From CAZRSW01 sp964602845 (GTDB lineage Bacteria; Chloroflexota; Dehalococcoidia; Lucifugimonadales; UBA826), in contig CAZRSW010000018.1 of the NCBI GenBank assembly GCA_964602845.1, forward strand, positions 1 through 36,144: a stretch of 36,144 nt of DNA. Reading direction: 5' to 3'. Positions 8,326-17,100 of the stretch are shown one piece after another. Numbering within the stretch: position 1 is the stretch's first letter; each line of letters begins with the position of its first letter. The notes below the pieces were generated by a model that worked only from the letters and a program-made list of their open reading frames with translations, ran no database searches and had not been told where the DNA came from. A program made the position numbers and the translations under genes.

Positions 8326-9123
8326 CTAGCAAATTACTGCACCACTATCGACATTTATGCACTGGCCCGTGATATTCCTAGCATCTTCCGATGCTAGGAA
8401 TGCTGCCATTTTCCCAATATCTTCCGGGGTTTGAACACGACCCAAAGGCATTTGTTGCTCATACTTATCATGAAATATTTTAACAGGTTCAATGTTTGAC
8501 AGCGATGGATCTTGGCTTTGAGCAAACAAGGAACCTGCTTCTTGGAATTGAGTCCACACCCCACCCGGACATATCCCATTCACATTAATATTGTGGGGAC
8601 CCATCGAGATAGCTAAACCTTGAGTGTAACGAATAACTGCCGCCTTGCTTGCACCATACGCGCCAGGCATTCTGCGGGCCCCATACCCAGCAATCGATGC
8701 TATGTTAATGATCTTCCCAAATCTTCGCTCACACATGTGAGCTGTAATCACTTCACAACAGTTTACTACTCCCTTTACGTTTATAAGATAAGTTACATCC
8801 CAATCCTCTTCCCTATCCTCGGCAGATTGCTTGTTAGGAGCAGATGCAACTCCCGCATTATTAACCAAAATATCCAGTTTGCCCCAGTCAGCCTCTACTT
8901 TCTTTAAGGAACTCTCTATGGTTTTTTTGTCTGTCACATCAACGACTAATCCCATGTGCCCTGACCCGGGAAGACCATGAGCGGTCTCTGATGCCTTATC
9001 ACCATCAATATCAGTCACAGCAACAGCCGCACCCTGTTCAGCAAGTACAGTTGCAATGCCCTTACCAATACCACTAGCTGCGCCGGTAACCAACGCAGTC
9101 TTACCACTTAAATCTGCAATCAT
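8326..9123 (-). CDS. Classical short-chain dehydrogenase/reductase
   Basis: This 265-residue classical SDR has TGAASGIG (13-20), NNAG near residue 88, catalytic S143, Y156 and K160 (YGASK), and the PG motif ICPGGVWT. The second beta-strand ends VTDID, whose acidic residue favours NAD(H) over NADP(H). The C-terminus carries the usual PEDIGKMAAFLASEDARNITGQ sequence and V-D-S-G ending. The start ATG has a strong GAGGAGGT ribosome site. It heads a minus-strand unit with two hotdog genes 40 bases downstream, so a 3-hydroxyacyl-CoA dehydrogenase or similar step beside a hydratase is plausible. It is a paralogue of the SDR at 14623-15414. An unusually stable hairpin lies inside its last 25 codons (8374-8401). 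Confidence 0.93.
   Translation of the reverse strand: MIADLSGKTALVTGAASGIGKGIATVLAEQGAAVAVTDIDGDKASETAHGLPGSGHMGLVVDVTDKKTIESSLKKVEADWGKLDILVNNAGVASAPNKQSAEDREEDWDVTYLINVKGVVNCCEVITAHMCERRFGKIINIASIAGYGARRMPGAYGASKAAVIRYTQGLAISMGPHNINVNGICPGGVWTQFQEAGSLFAQSQDPSLSNIEPVKIFHDKYEQQMPLGRVQTPEDIGKMAAFLASEDARNITGQCINVDSGAVIC
8374..8401 (-). repeat. Perfect 12-bp hairpin with GGAA (GNRA-type) tetraloop inside a coding region
   Basis: On the mRNA strand the left arm ATTCCTAGCATC and right arm GATGCTAGGAAT are perfectly complementary over 12 base pairs, separated only by GGAA, which fits the GNRA tetraloop consensus. It lies within the SDR gene, about 48-75 bases before its stop, upstream of the two hotdog genes. 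There is no T-tract, so it is not a standard terminator. Confidence 0.85.
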
Positions 9124-9395
9124 TTGTTATTGACCTCCTCAATTATTCATTTTTACCTGGTCACCCTCAAATAAAGAACCCCAACTCGACCCTTCACCAG
9201 ATACCGTTTTTTGTACAAATAGGACCAACCATCCAATTATTAAAGATTTAACTACAACTAGCAACGTTATTAGACATACATACAAACTTCACCACATTCC
9301 TTGGCCGTTTAATGGAGGAACACAATCTTACGTTGAAATATTCCCTTTTATAAATGACCATATCCTCTCAGCGATCAAATAACTTGCGATATATC

Positions 9396-10571
9396 TTAGT
9401 CAGAAGTAACAGGACTAGATCCAAATGTGAATGCATAGACGGAAAAAGCAGATGAATTAGAACTCAATTTCAATTCCCGTGTATCAAATCGATCCAACTT
9501 TAAGACATTGTACATTGCTGATCTATCTACCCTAAGAAAACTACCATTACGATCAATGATCAGGTCATTACCAGCGTCAGAATTCTCTACCGTCTTGCCA
9601 TCGAGGGTCACTTTCACAAGATAGGGGAAATCTTCCACACTCAACACAACATTCACTTCGGATCCCGAAAATTTTAATGCTATATAGTCTTCAAAATCTC
9701 CTGTTTCACGGCCGTGGGTGATTTTTTCTCTTCCTACAACCCAGGATCCTTCTAAATAGAACTGATCTCTGTGACGCAAACCTTGATCTAAAAAGACTTT
9801 AAGCTCATCTGGACCATCAAAATACTCTTCGTTTCCTATGTATGCATTCCTAACCGTACCCAAGTCCCTTAGTTGCCGATTCCAATCACTTCCGGTATAT
9901 AGTTCCTGAGTCTGTCTCTTACGAATGGTAAGTGGCTCAGTTGATATGTCTCGTCCAACAGAAGGGACGGACAAGCCTCTCTTTATACCCGATATATCCA
10001 TATCGGCTTGGACCAACAGCTGTCTAATGATTTCCTCGGTCTCCAAATAAGCACCTTCTCCAAAATGAGAATATTGAAGGTTTCCATTTTTATCAAAAAT
10101 ATACTTAGCAGGCCAATAATTGTTGCGAAAAGAATCCCAGGTCATATGCCCATTATCCAAGGCAACAGGATAACGTATGCCAAAATCTTCCACCGCTTGA
10201 CGCACATTGTCTGGATTTTTTTCAAAGTGAAATTCAGGTGAGTGAATACCTAAGATTATTAGGCCATTATCAGAATATTTATGATGCCAATCTTTCAGCC
10301 AGGGTAATGTGCGAATACAGTTAATACAGGTATAGGTCCAAAAATCCACGAGAACAACCTTACCCTCCGCTTCGTCCAAAGAAAACGGATCACTGTTTGT
10401 CCAATCTGTTAAACCTTTTAGTAAATATTCTGGCTTATCTTCGTAGTAATCAAATTCCCCTTCTGAATCTAATCCTCTGGTAAAGTCACATGAAAGAAAA
10501 ACAACCGAAGCCGCAATGCACTGAAATAATATAAGAAGACCCCATTTTCTCGTAGCAATCAACCTGGTCAC
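9396..10571 (-). CDS. DipZ/TlpA-like thioredoxin-fold lipoprotein
   Basis: This secreted thiol-disulfide protein has a TlpA-like thioredoxin domain with the redox motif W-T-Y-T-C-I-N-C (cysteines 82 and 85 from the preferred start). It contains the DipZ-type segments IRTLPWLKDWHHKY and NNYWPAKYIFDKNG, and a C-terminal beta-rich domain of about 150 residues like the one after the thioredoxin domain in DipZ. The frame is open to a TTG at 10613, but a GTG at 10571 with GGGGGTG 6-8 bases upstream is the better start. It yields a basic, hydrophobic leader TRLIATRKWGLLILF ending near FLSC, a relaxed lipobox. DipZ itself also has a CcdA-like membrane domain, which is absent here, so the electron donor is elsewhere. 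It is divergent from the phosphotriesterase-family gene. Confidence 0.87.
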   Translation of the reverse strand: MTRLIATRKWGLLILFQCIAASVVFLSCDFTRGLDSEGEFDYYEDKPEYLLKGLTDWTNSDPFSLDEAEGKVVLVDFWTYTCINCIRTLPWLKDWHHKYSDNGLIILGIHSPEFHFEKNPDNVRQAVEDFGIRYPVALDNGHMTWDSFRNNYWPAKYIFDKNGNLQYSHFGEGAYLETEEIIRQLLVQADMDISGIKRGLSVPSVGRDISTEPLTIRKRQTQELYTGSDWNRQLRDLGTVRNAYIGNEEYFDGPDELKVFLDQGLRHRDQFYLEGSWVVGREKITHGRETGDFEDYIALKFSGSEVNVVLSVEDFPYLVKVTLDGKTVENSDAGNDLIIDRNGSFLRVDRSAMYNVLKLDRFDTRELKLSSNSSAFSVYAFTFGSSPVTSD

Positions 10572-10728
10572 GAATACACCCCCATATTCAATTCTACATT
10601 GTGAACAATCCAACTACACACAATTCTTCGTTGCCAGGTTAGTCATATCGATTTTTGATTTAAGAGAGATACAAGGTTCTGAACAGTTCATGAAAATAGG
10701 TATGTGCACTTAAACTCTTCACACCTTG

Positions 10729-10786
10729 TATACTTGCTCAATATCCCAAGCCTGTCATCCAGTGCTATTATTCCGTGAAATAGCAC
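10729..10786 (+). promoter_or_regulatory. Candidate promoter -10 and inverted repeat upstream of the phosphotriesterase-family gene
   Basis: A TATACT -10-like hexamer lies at 10729-10734, without a convincing -35. A perfect 8-bp inverted repeat, GTGCTATT-N9-AATAGCAC (10762-10769 and 10779-10786), lies downstream of it and 65 bases before the start codon. The geometry suits a dimeric repressor site in the early transcribed region or a 5' leader hairpin. It is not CIRCE. Confidence 0.4.
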
Positions 10787-10850
10787 CAATACTTTCCAGA
10801 ACATGGCGAGGTTGTTGATAAGACAATAACTAATATTAGGAGACACACAA

Positions 10851-11903
10851 ATGGTCCATGAAATTCAGAAAGGTAAGGTACAAACAGTACTTGGGATAAT
10901 CGATCCCACCAACATAGGACCTGTCCTGATGCACGAGCACTTGCTTCTGGACCTATCATTTATTTATGACTCATTTGCTGATGAGTCCCATGAACTGCTG
11001 GCCCATCAACCGGTCTCCTTAAGTAACCTGGGTTGGATAAGACAAAATTGTTACAGCAATATAGACAACTTGATTATTTCAGATGAAAACGACGCGGCAA
11101 GAGAAGCCGTCCTATACAAACTACAGGGAGGAAATACCATAGTGGAGGTGACTCCTATAGGTGTAGGTCGGGACCCTTTAGCGCTTGCTAGAATTTCCAA
11201 AACCGCAGGAATCAACATTGTTGCAGGAACTTCCTATTATGTAGATAACGCGCATCCACCTGAGATAGAAAAATCCGATGAGTCAGACATACAAGCCCGG
11301 TTTGTTTCCGAAATAGTAACTGGTATTGACAACACAAACGTAAAAGCAGGGATCATCGGGGAAATAGGATGTTCCTGGCCACTCACCAAGAATGAACGGA
11401 AAGTACTAAGAGGTGCCGCTGGAGCACAACGCTCAACGGGGGCAGCTATCTCAATACACCCTGGAAGATATAAAGAGGCCCCACTGGAAATACTTGAAAT
11501 ATTAAAGGACTCAGGCGCTGACTTAAATCGGGTAATCATGGGACATATAGACAGAACAATCGATTCCGTTGATGGCCTTTTGAACCTCGTAGCTACCGGA
11601 TGCGTTTTGGAATTTGACCTTTTTGGGACCGAAGTTTCATTTCATCCATGGACAAACTTCGATATGCCTAATGACACAACCAGGATGGATTTGATTAAAG
11701 CAATGATTGATAACGGCTGGGCAGACAAGATCGTCATTTCACATGACATTTGCACGAAACACAGACTGGTGAAATATGGCGGGCATGGATACGGATACAT
11801 TCTAGAATACATAGTACCCAGGATGATAAAAAGAGGATTCGAAGAGGACGACATCTATAAATTGCTCCATTCCAACCCTACCCGCTTACTTACCTTTGCC
11901 TAG
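10851..11903 (+). CDS. Phosphotriesterase-family metal-dependent hydrolase
   Basis: This 350-residue TIM-barrel hydrolase belongs to the phosphotriesterase/PHP family of the amidohydrolase superfamily. All expected binuclear-metal ligands are visible: H28-x-H30 (MHEH), E171 in IIGEIG, H203 in SIHPG, H232 in MGHID and D299 in SHD. The bridging residue is Glu rather than the carbamylated Lys of true phosphotriesterase, which places it with the PHP-like or lactonase-like branch. Natural substrates of that branch are mostly lactones or unknown esters, so organophosphate hydrolysis should not be assumed. It starts at an ATG with AGGAGA. It stands alone on the plus strand, convergent with the DAO-family oxidase. 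It is cytosolic, with no leader visible. Confidence 0.92.
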   Translation: MVHEIQKGKVQTVLGIIDPTNIGPVLMHEHLLLDLSFIYDSFADESHELLAHQPVSLSNLGWIRQNCYSNIDNLIISDENDAAREAVLYKLQGGNTIVEVTPIGVGRDPLALARISKTAGINIVAGTSYYVDNAHPPEIEKSDESDIQARFVSEIVTGIDNTNVKAGIIGEIGCSWPLTKNERKVLRGAAGAQRSTGAAISIHPGRYKEAPLEILEILKDSGADLNRVIMGHIDRTIDSVDGLLNLVATGCVLEFDLFGTEVSFHPWTNFDMPNDTTRMDLIKAMIDNGWADKIVISHDICTKHRLVKYGGHGYGYILEYIVPRMIKRGFEEDDIYKLLHSNPTRLLTFA

Positions 11904-12041
11904 AACCACATAAATGTAATCACGAGAATCAGGTTACGAATTCTATGGGCAGCACGGTTCCATGCTCCTAAAAGAATGCACCCTATAATCGATTGGTTCG
12001 CAAGTAACGTGATACCGCAAACTAGTTCATAAACAGGGCAA

Positions 12042-13211
12042 TTATGCTATCACTTTAAATGAGTATTTGGTTTCATTTAAATTGCCCTCGTCAAAACGAT
12101 TCATTCTTAGTGGGGTAATATCTAATGTCTTCGATGCTCCTTCTATTATCAATTCGGACATAACCATCCCGACCGCAGGAGATAATTTGAACCCATGCCC
12201 ACTAAACCCAGTACAAATATACAGTCCTTCGATCTGAGATGCCCGGTCTATTACTGGGTGCAAATCCGGCGTACTGGTATAAAGCCCTGAGTAACCGGTA
12301 TACAATGCGGCTTCACTTATCCCGGGCATCCTTTTGGATAACCGATTCCAGACATCTTCGGCATAACTCAAAGTATATTTCTGGTTATATGTGTCTGGGT
12401 CAACCACCTCTTCCTCGTTTCCATTACCAACCAAGGTTAGGTCTTTACCCTCAGGTCTAAAATAGGTTAGGTTGGTCATATCTCCACCACCAGGATGAAA
12501 AGGGATCATATCCAGATCTCTCTTGAGCAGAAACACTTCATGCCTCGTAGGAAGCAATGGTAAATTTATGCCTATACCTGATAGAAATTGACCTGACCAA
12601 GGTCCAGTAGCCAGTACCACGATGTCCGACTCATACTGCTCCGATACTGTGGACACAACTATCGTTTTCCGAATACTAGGTTCGAGACCCACCACAGGTG
12701 ACTGAAGAAATACACTCGCACCGAAAGATTTAGCCATATTCAAATAGGACGAAGTTGTCGCTGAAGGATCCGCATGGCCAGAACTACTTTCCCATGCAAA
12801 ATGTTCGCCCTCCTCCAAGTGAAATGCAGGAGCAAGAACGGCAGCCTCAGAGATTGATACCCTCTCAGTATCTATACCCAAATTCTGCTGCATAGCAATG
12901 TTCTCAGAGAATGCTTGTTCTGATTCTTTAGGGGCAAAAACCATGTATCCTGTCTTAACAAATCCTGCTTCCCCTCCAACTATCTGATCAAAATTTGAGA
13001 AGACCTCTAAGCTCACATGGGCTAACTTAGCATTGACTTCCGTTGAATAATGCATCCTGATCGCGCCGGAGGACCTACCCGTAGAGCCTGATCCAATAGT
13101 ATCTCTCTCTAAAAGAATCGATTTGCGAAAACCTTTCAACGCAAGATTGTACAAGATGCTTGCTCCCATCACTCCACCCCCAATGACGATAGCGTCTGCA
13201 ATCTTTGTCAT
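12042..13211 (-). CDS. FAD-dependent oxidoreductase, DAO family (sarcosine/glycine oxidase-like)
   Basis: This member of the D-amino-acid oxidase superfamily oxidises C-N bonds of secondary or D-amino acids. The N-terminus MTKIADAIVIGGGVMG carries the GxGxxG FAD motif, followed by LLERDTIGSGSTGRSSGAIR, typical of sarcosine oxidase beta-like enzymes. The C-terminal GLYICTGFSGHGFKLSPAVG is the conserved FAD-contact segment. The frame extends to 13250, but the ATG at 13211 has GGAG upstream and matches the family N-terminus, so it is preferred (389 residues). It is divergent from the amidohydrolase gene (108 bases between them) and convergent with the phosphotriesterase-family gene, which may point to a local N-methyl or amide catabolic block. 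The exact amine is unknown. Confidence 0.92.
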   Translation of the reverse strand: MTKIADAIVIGGGVMGASILYNLALKGFRKSILLERDTIGSGSTGRSSGAIRMHYSTEVNAKLAHVSLEVFSNFDQIVGGEAGFVKTGYMVFAPKESEQAFSENIAMQQNLGIDTERVSISEAAVLAPAFHLEEGEHFAWESSSGHADPSATTSSYLNMAKSFGASVFLQSPVVGLEPSIRKTIVVSTVSEQYESDIVVLATGPWSGQFLSGIGINLPLLPTRHEVFLLKRDLDMIPFHPGGGDMTNLTYFRPEGKDLTLVGNGNEEEVVDPDTYNQKYTLSYAEDVWNRLSKRMPGISEAALYTGYSGLYTSTPDLHPVIDRASQIEGLYICTGFSGHGFKLSPAVGMVMSELIIEGASKTLDITPLRMNRFDEGNLNETKYSFKVIA

Positions 13212-13319
13212 ATATCTATCACTCCGAAACAGTTTATTCGTACTATACAACTATAACGAAATCTTTTAAGCTCTGTGCAACTTCCTACATCTGCCTCGAA
13301 CTAAAATCCGGGAGATAAC

Positions 13320-14540
13320 ATGATGACAGAAAATTCGATACAACTTGTGAATGGTTCCATCATAGACGCCAATACATCTGAACCAGCCGAGTCCAATATA
13401 TTGGTTATAGGTGACAACATCAAAGAATTATCGTCGGTTCGTGACGTAAAACTTGGAGCCGATCAAATTATAGATATATCTAATAAGTTCGTATTGCCCG
13501 GATTATGGGACGTCCATACTCACATAGGCAAAGGCATACCTGATATAGAGGCAATGGTCGAACCTATATCAGAAAGAACTATCAGGGCAGGTAGAAATTG
13601 TATAGATGCATTGAACCTTGGGATAACGTCACTCAGGGTAGTTGGGGAAAAAGATTTCATAGACGTAGCCTGGAAAAAAAGTTTCTCTTCAGGACAATTT
13701 ATCGGACCCTCCCTGTACACATGTGGATGGTTTATCACAACAACCGCCGGTCATTTCCTTAAAAGCGGTTGCACCCTAGAAGTGGATGGACCGGTTGGAT
13801 TGAGGCAAGCAATAAGGAACCAGATCAAAAACGGAGTTGACTTTATCAAGTTAAACCTCACCGGAGGCGTAATGGGACCCTCTTGGGATAGAATGGAGGA
13901 CACATTTTTTACAGAGGATGAGATTAAAGCCGCTTTCGACATTTGTACTCAGAGAGGTTTCAAGGTAGTAGCGCATGCAGGAGGCACGAAAGGTATACAA
14001 AAAGCTATCACTTATGGCGCTCATACCATTGAACATGGTTACCAACTAGACGACTCTACGGTTAGTCAGATGATGGACTCAAATACGTTCTTGGTACCCA
14101 CTCTGAGTTTAACTCATATGAATCGAGGGGAAAAATACGCAGACACCGCTTTTGAAAAACAATGGATGCTAACTCATCCAGTTGAAGAAGACTACAAAAT
14201 ACGGGCTATAGAAGCAGCAGAACAACATGCACAAGGGTTCCGAAAGGCGCTATCAGCGGGAGTCAAGATCTGCTGTGGATCAGACTTAGATTTACCATAT
14301 GGCGGATTGCTTGAGATGAGCATGATGGTTAAATGTGGCATGACACCACATCAAGCAATCACAGCTGCAACCCTTAACGCTGCTGAGGCATGCCTTGTAG
14401 AAAACACTTACGGCACAATCGAACCTGATAAGAAGGCTGATATCCTTATACTCAACAAGAACCCTCTGGACGATATCAACAATATCAGAGACGTCCATAT
14501 GGTGATCAAGAATGGACGCATACTAAATCACCTGTTATAG
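13320..14540 (+). CDS. Amidohydrolase (imidazolonepropionase/prolidase-like)
   Basis: This 406-residue amidohydrolase-superfamily enzyme has an N-terminal beta-sandwich segment, a TIM barrel and a C-terminal return to the sandwich (ADILILNKNPLDDINNI). The metal ligands H66-x-H68 (DVHTH), K177 (FIKLNL), H219 (VVAHAGG), H239 (IEHGY) and D322 (GSDLDLP) are all present. This set matches the imidazolonepropionase-like/Xaa-Pro dipeptidase group, with a lysine expected to be carboxylated. It starts with ATGATG after GGGAG, so either ATG may be used. It is divergent from the DAO-family oxidase and convergent with an SDR. Amide, dipeptide or cyclic-imide hydrolysis is expected; the substrate is unknown. 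Confidence 0.92.
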   Translation: MMTENSIQLVNGSIIDANTSEPAESNILVIGDNIKELSSVRDVKLGADQIIDISNKFVLPGLWDVHTHIGKGIPDIEAMVEPISERTIRAGRNCIDALNLGITSLRVVGEKDFIDVAWKKSFSSGQFIGPSLYTCGWFITTTAGHFLKSGCTLEVDGPVGLRQAIRNQIKNGVDFIKLNLTGGVMGPSWDRMEDTFFTEDEIKAAFDICTQRGFKVVAHAGGTKGIQKAITYGAHTIEHGYQLDDSTVSQMMDSNTFLVPTLSLTHMNRGEKYADTAFEKQWMLTHPVEEDYKIRAIEAAEQHAQGFRKALSAGVKICCGSDLDLPYGGLLEMSMMVKCGMTPHQAITAATLNAAEACLVENTYGTIEPDKKADILILNKNPLDDINNIRDVHMVIKNGRILNHLL

Positions 14541-14575
14541 CAAAGAGCTAGTATCGAAATTCTCATTATCACTTA

Positions 14576-14614
14576 ATTCCAATGCCAGGAACCACCAACA
14601 TAGATTATTGGAAT
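14576..14614. terminator. Weak inverted repeat between convergent genes
   Basis: ATTCCAAT (14576-14583) and ATTGGAAT (14607-14614) form a perfect 8-bp inverted repeat with a 23-base loop, between the convergent amidohydrolase and SDR genes. The stem is AT-rich and no clear T-tract follows, so the terminator role is uncertain. Confidence 0.25.
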
Positions 14615-14622
14615 AGATATAC

Positions 14623-15414
14623 CTAGTTCATTATTGTTCCGCCATTAACATTAAGAGATTGCCCAGTGATATTAATAGCATCATCTGAAGCAAAAAACGC
14701 GACCGCTTTCCCTATGTCTTCAGGAGTCTGCTCTCGACCTAAAGGACAACGCTCTTGGATCGCCATTTCAAAAACCTGCCTACCCGTCAACTGGTTTTTC
14801 TCTGGATCAATTCTGCGATTGCGTTCGGCAATCCGCTCCCACATTGGTGTCCAAATCGTTCCAGGGCACACTACATTAACATTTATATTATAAGGAGCAA
14901 GATCCAAGGCGAAGGATTGAGTGAGATGTATAACCGCCGCCTTCGACGCCCCGTATGCGCCAAGCTCCGCCGATCCCCTACGTCCAGCATGTGAGGCTAT
15001 GTTAACTATTTTACCCGATCGTCTCTTCTTCATATCCTCTGCTACCACTTCTGAACATATAACTGTGCCTTTCACGTTGATTGAGTGAGTCAAATCCCAA
15101 TCCTCTTCTCGAGACCTCTGTGTATCCTCAAAACCGACAGCACCTATCACACCAGCCGCGTTAACCAAAATATCTACATACCCTGACATCGAATCAATCA
15201 CATCCGATATTTCACCCCGCCTCGTAACATCGGCTGTATAGCTTCTAATATCAATACCGAAATGCGAAATTTCAGCTTTAGCGGATTCTAAGTTTTTAGC
15301 ATTCACATCTACTAGGGCGATATCAGCTCCCTTCTGAGCCATCACCAGAGCTATTCCTTTTCCCAGACCACTTGCGCCGCCAGTTATCAAAACTAGCCTG
15401 TTGTCAAATTGCAT
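14623..15414 (-). CDS. Classical short-chain dehydrogenase/reductase
   Basis: This 263-residue classical SDR has TGGASGLG (11-18), a NAAG-type motif (VNAAG), catalytic Y154 and K158 in YGASK, and VCPGTIWTPM. The second strand ends LVDVNAK, favouring NAD(H). It resembles the SDR at 8326-9123 throughout (REEDWD, YGASKAAVI, QTPEDIGK, NITGQ), so the two are probably paralogues with related substrates. The start ATG is preceded by AGAGAGG. A short open frame of unclear meaning overlaps its first bases from upstream (15404-15619). It is divergent from the MFS exporter gene, with about 165 bases between the starts. Confidence 0.92.
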   Translation of the reverse strand: MQFDNRLVLITGGASGLGKGIALVMAQKGADIALVDVNAKNLESAKAEISHFGIDIRSYTADVTRRGEISDVIDSMSGYVDILVNAAGVIGAVGFEDTQRSREEDWDLTHSINVKGTVICSEVVAEDMKKRRSGKIVNIASHAGRRGSAELGAYGASKAAVIHLTQSFALDLAPYNINVNVVCPGTIWTPMWERIAERNRRIDPEKNQLTGRQVFEMAIQERCPLGREQTPEDIGKAVAFFASDDAINITGQSLNVNGGTIMN

Positions 15415-15580
15415 TTTTACCTCTCTTATAACGATTATCAGATACAGGCCATAAGTTACTAAACATCATAGCCTGTGTCGACCACTTATCTGAAACCTTT
15501 CCAAGAAGTAGCCAGTTTCCATGCGGCGTATCATGTACTAAACTAATCTGATTGCGGTCGATATCAATATACAAACCCGA

Positions 15581-17071
15581 TTGGCTAGTCACAATGAGGT
15601 TGATAATCAGTTGAAACAAAGCCCGTGGCTCGTATTAGCTACCATAGCTTTTGGGATGTCCATATCAGTCCTAGACCAAAGCGCTATCACGCTCGCTTTA
15701 CCCAATATCGCAGCTGAATTTGACGCCAACATACCTGAGGTACAATGGATTTCTATTGGATACGGACTGGTCACAGCTTCTTTAATATTACCCATGGGAA
15801 GCTTATCTGACATAGCTGGTCGCAAGCCTATATACATATCAGGATTTTTGATGTTCACAATCGCTGCTATGTTCGTGGGCACATCGACCTCTCTCATAAC
15901 TGCCATCATTTTCAGGTGTATACAGGGCATAGGCGGAGCCATGATACAAGCCAATGCTCTCGCAATATTGATCACTATTTTCCCGGTTACAAAAAGAGGT
16001 CTAGTAATAGGGCTCTTTATGACAACAGTTGGATTGGCAAGCGTAGCGGGTCCCATAGTAGGAGGACTGATAATCGATCAGTTTACGTGGAAATGGATAA
16101 TTTTAGGTTCAGTTCCTCTTGGGATAATGTCCATTATTTTTGGGCTGCTACTTATACCAAATCTGAGTGATGCCCAATCATTACAAAAAAAACGTTCTAA
16201 GTTTGATTGGATCGGTTCAGGCCTTTTTGCTGCTTCATTAAGCCTATTTCTATTCAGCGTGGGAAACGGCCAAGAATTAGGGTGGTTTACCCCTTTGATT
16301 ATGTTTGGCATTCTAACTTCGAGCCTCCTAGCTCTATGCTTTATAATATGGCAATCCAAGCACCCCAATCCTCTGGTGCCTATATTCCTCTTAAAGCGTA
16401 AAAATTTTACCTTAGGCTCAGCCGCGTGTTTCTTCGCCTTCCTGTCCGGTTCTTCTGTTTTCTTCACAATTCCATTCTTCGCTCAAGGTGTTTTGGGTTA
16501 TGGAGCTAGGGCGTCCGGTTTGATGATGGTGCCGATGGCAGGCTTATTTGCTATCTCCGGCCCCATCGCCGGAAACTTGTCCGACAAACTAAGTGAACGA
16601 ACGATAGAATTTATTGGGCTATGTTTAATAGGAGGGTCTCTATTTTCTTTGTCCTTCACTCAAGCTGACATCGATCCCTCATTACTTATGTTGCAAGTGG
16701 CTTTATTGGGAGCAGGACTAGGATTTTTCTATGCCCCTAATTCATCATCGGTTTTGAGTTCCGTGGAAAAGGAACGGTATGGGGTAGGAACAGCATTCCT
16801 AAACCTTATAAGAAATTCATCTTCTATCATAGGCGTCGCTTTGTGCACAGCTATCATATCCTACGCTATGGGCACAATGGGCTTAGAAGCAAACCTGAAT
16901 AGTATCATTGACAGCGGAGAAAACATGGTTCAATCAAATAACGATATAGCACTAGCTTTCACTAGAGGGTTTACCTTATCTCTCCGTATACTCACCGTAT
17001 TGGTAATCGCAGCCATCATATTCACATTCATTAAAGGCAAAAACCAAGATAGATTTTCATTAGAGCCATAG
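15581..17071 (+). CDS. MFS transporter, DHA2 (EmrB/QacA-like) family
   Basis: This 496-residue polytopic protein has about 14 hydrophobic segments, as expected for DHA2 drug:H+ antiporters. Motif A is visible as GSLSDIAGRKPIY between helices 2 and 3, and motif C-like GLASVAGPIVGG occurs in helix 5. The acidic residue in helix 1 (ISVLDQSAI) is typical of the family. The start is uncertain: the frame opens with a TTG at 15581, without a clear ribosome site, and another TTG at 15611 has GAGG upstream. The gene ends 29 bases before the LLM oxidoreductase gene, which suggests co-transcription. It probably exports a small hydrophobic compound; no regulator of the TetR or MarR type is adjacent. Confidence 0.92.
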   Translation: MASHNEVDNQLKQSPWLVLATIAFGMSISVLDQSAITLALPNIAAEFDANIPEVQWISIGYGLVTASLILPMGSLSDIAGRKPIYISGFLMFTIAAMFVGTSTSLITAIIFRCIQGIGGAMIQANALAILITIFPVTKRGLVIGLFMTTVGLASVAGPIVGGLIIDQFTWKWIILGSVPLGIMSIIFGLLLIPNLSDAQSLQKKRSKFDWIGSGLFAASLSLFLFSVGNGQELGWFTPLIMFGILTSSLLALCFIIWQSKHPNPLVPIFLLKRKNFTLGSAACFFAFLSGSSVFFTIPFFAQGVLGYGARASGLMMVPMAGLFAISGPIAGNLSDKLSERTIEFIGLCLIGGSLFSLSFTQADIDPSLLMLQVALLGAGLGFFYAPNSSSVLSSVEKERYGVGTAFLNLIRNSSSIIGVALCTAIISYAMGTMGLEANLNSIIDSGENMVQSNNDIALAFTRGFTLSLRILTVLVIAAIIFTFIKGKNQDRFSLEP

Positions 17072-17100
17072 ATATAAATCATCTTATACAGGAGTTACTC

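Noticed and set aside
10572..10613. TTG at 10613 as start of the DipZ-like gene
   Set aside because: The extra 14 residues (with two cysteines) have no ribosome site and would place residues before a good signal peptide; the GTG at 10571 has GGGGGTG upstream.
16078..16467. Minus-strand open frame of 129 codons inside the MFS gene
   Set aside because: Antisense shadow of membrane-protein coding sequence, with no ribosome site or recognisable motif.
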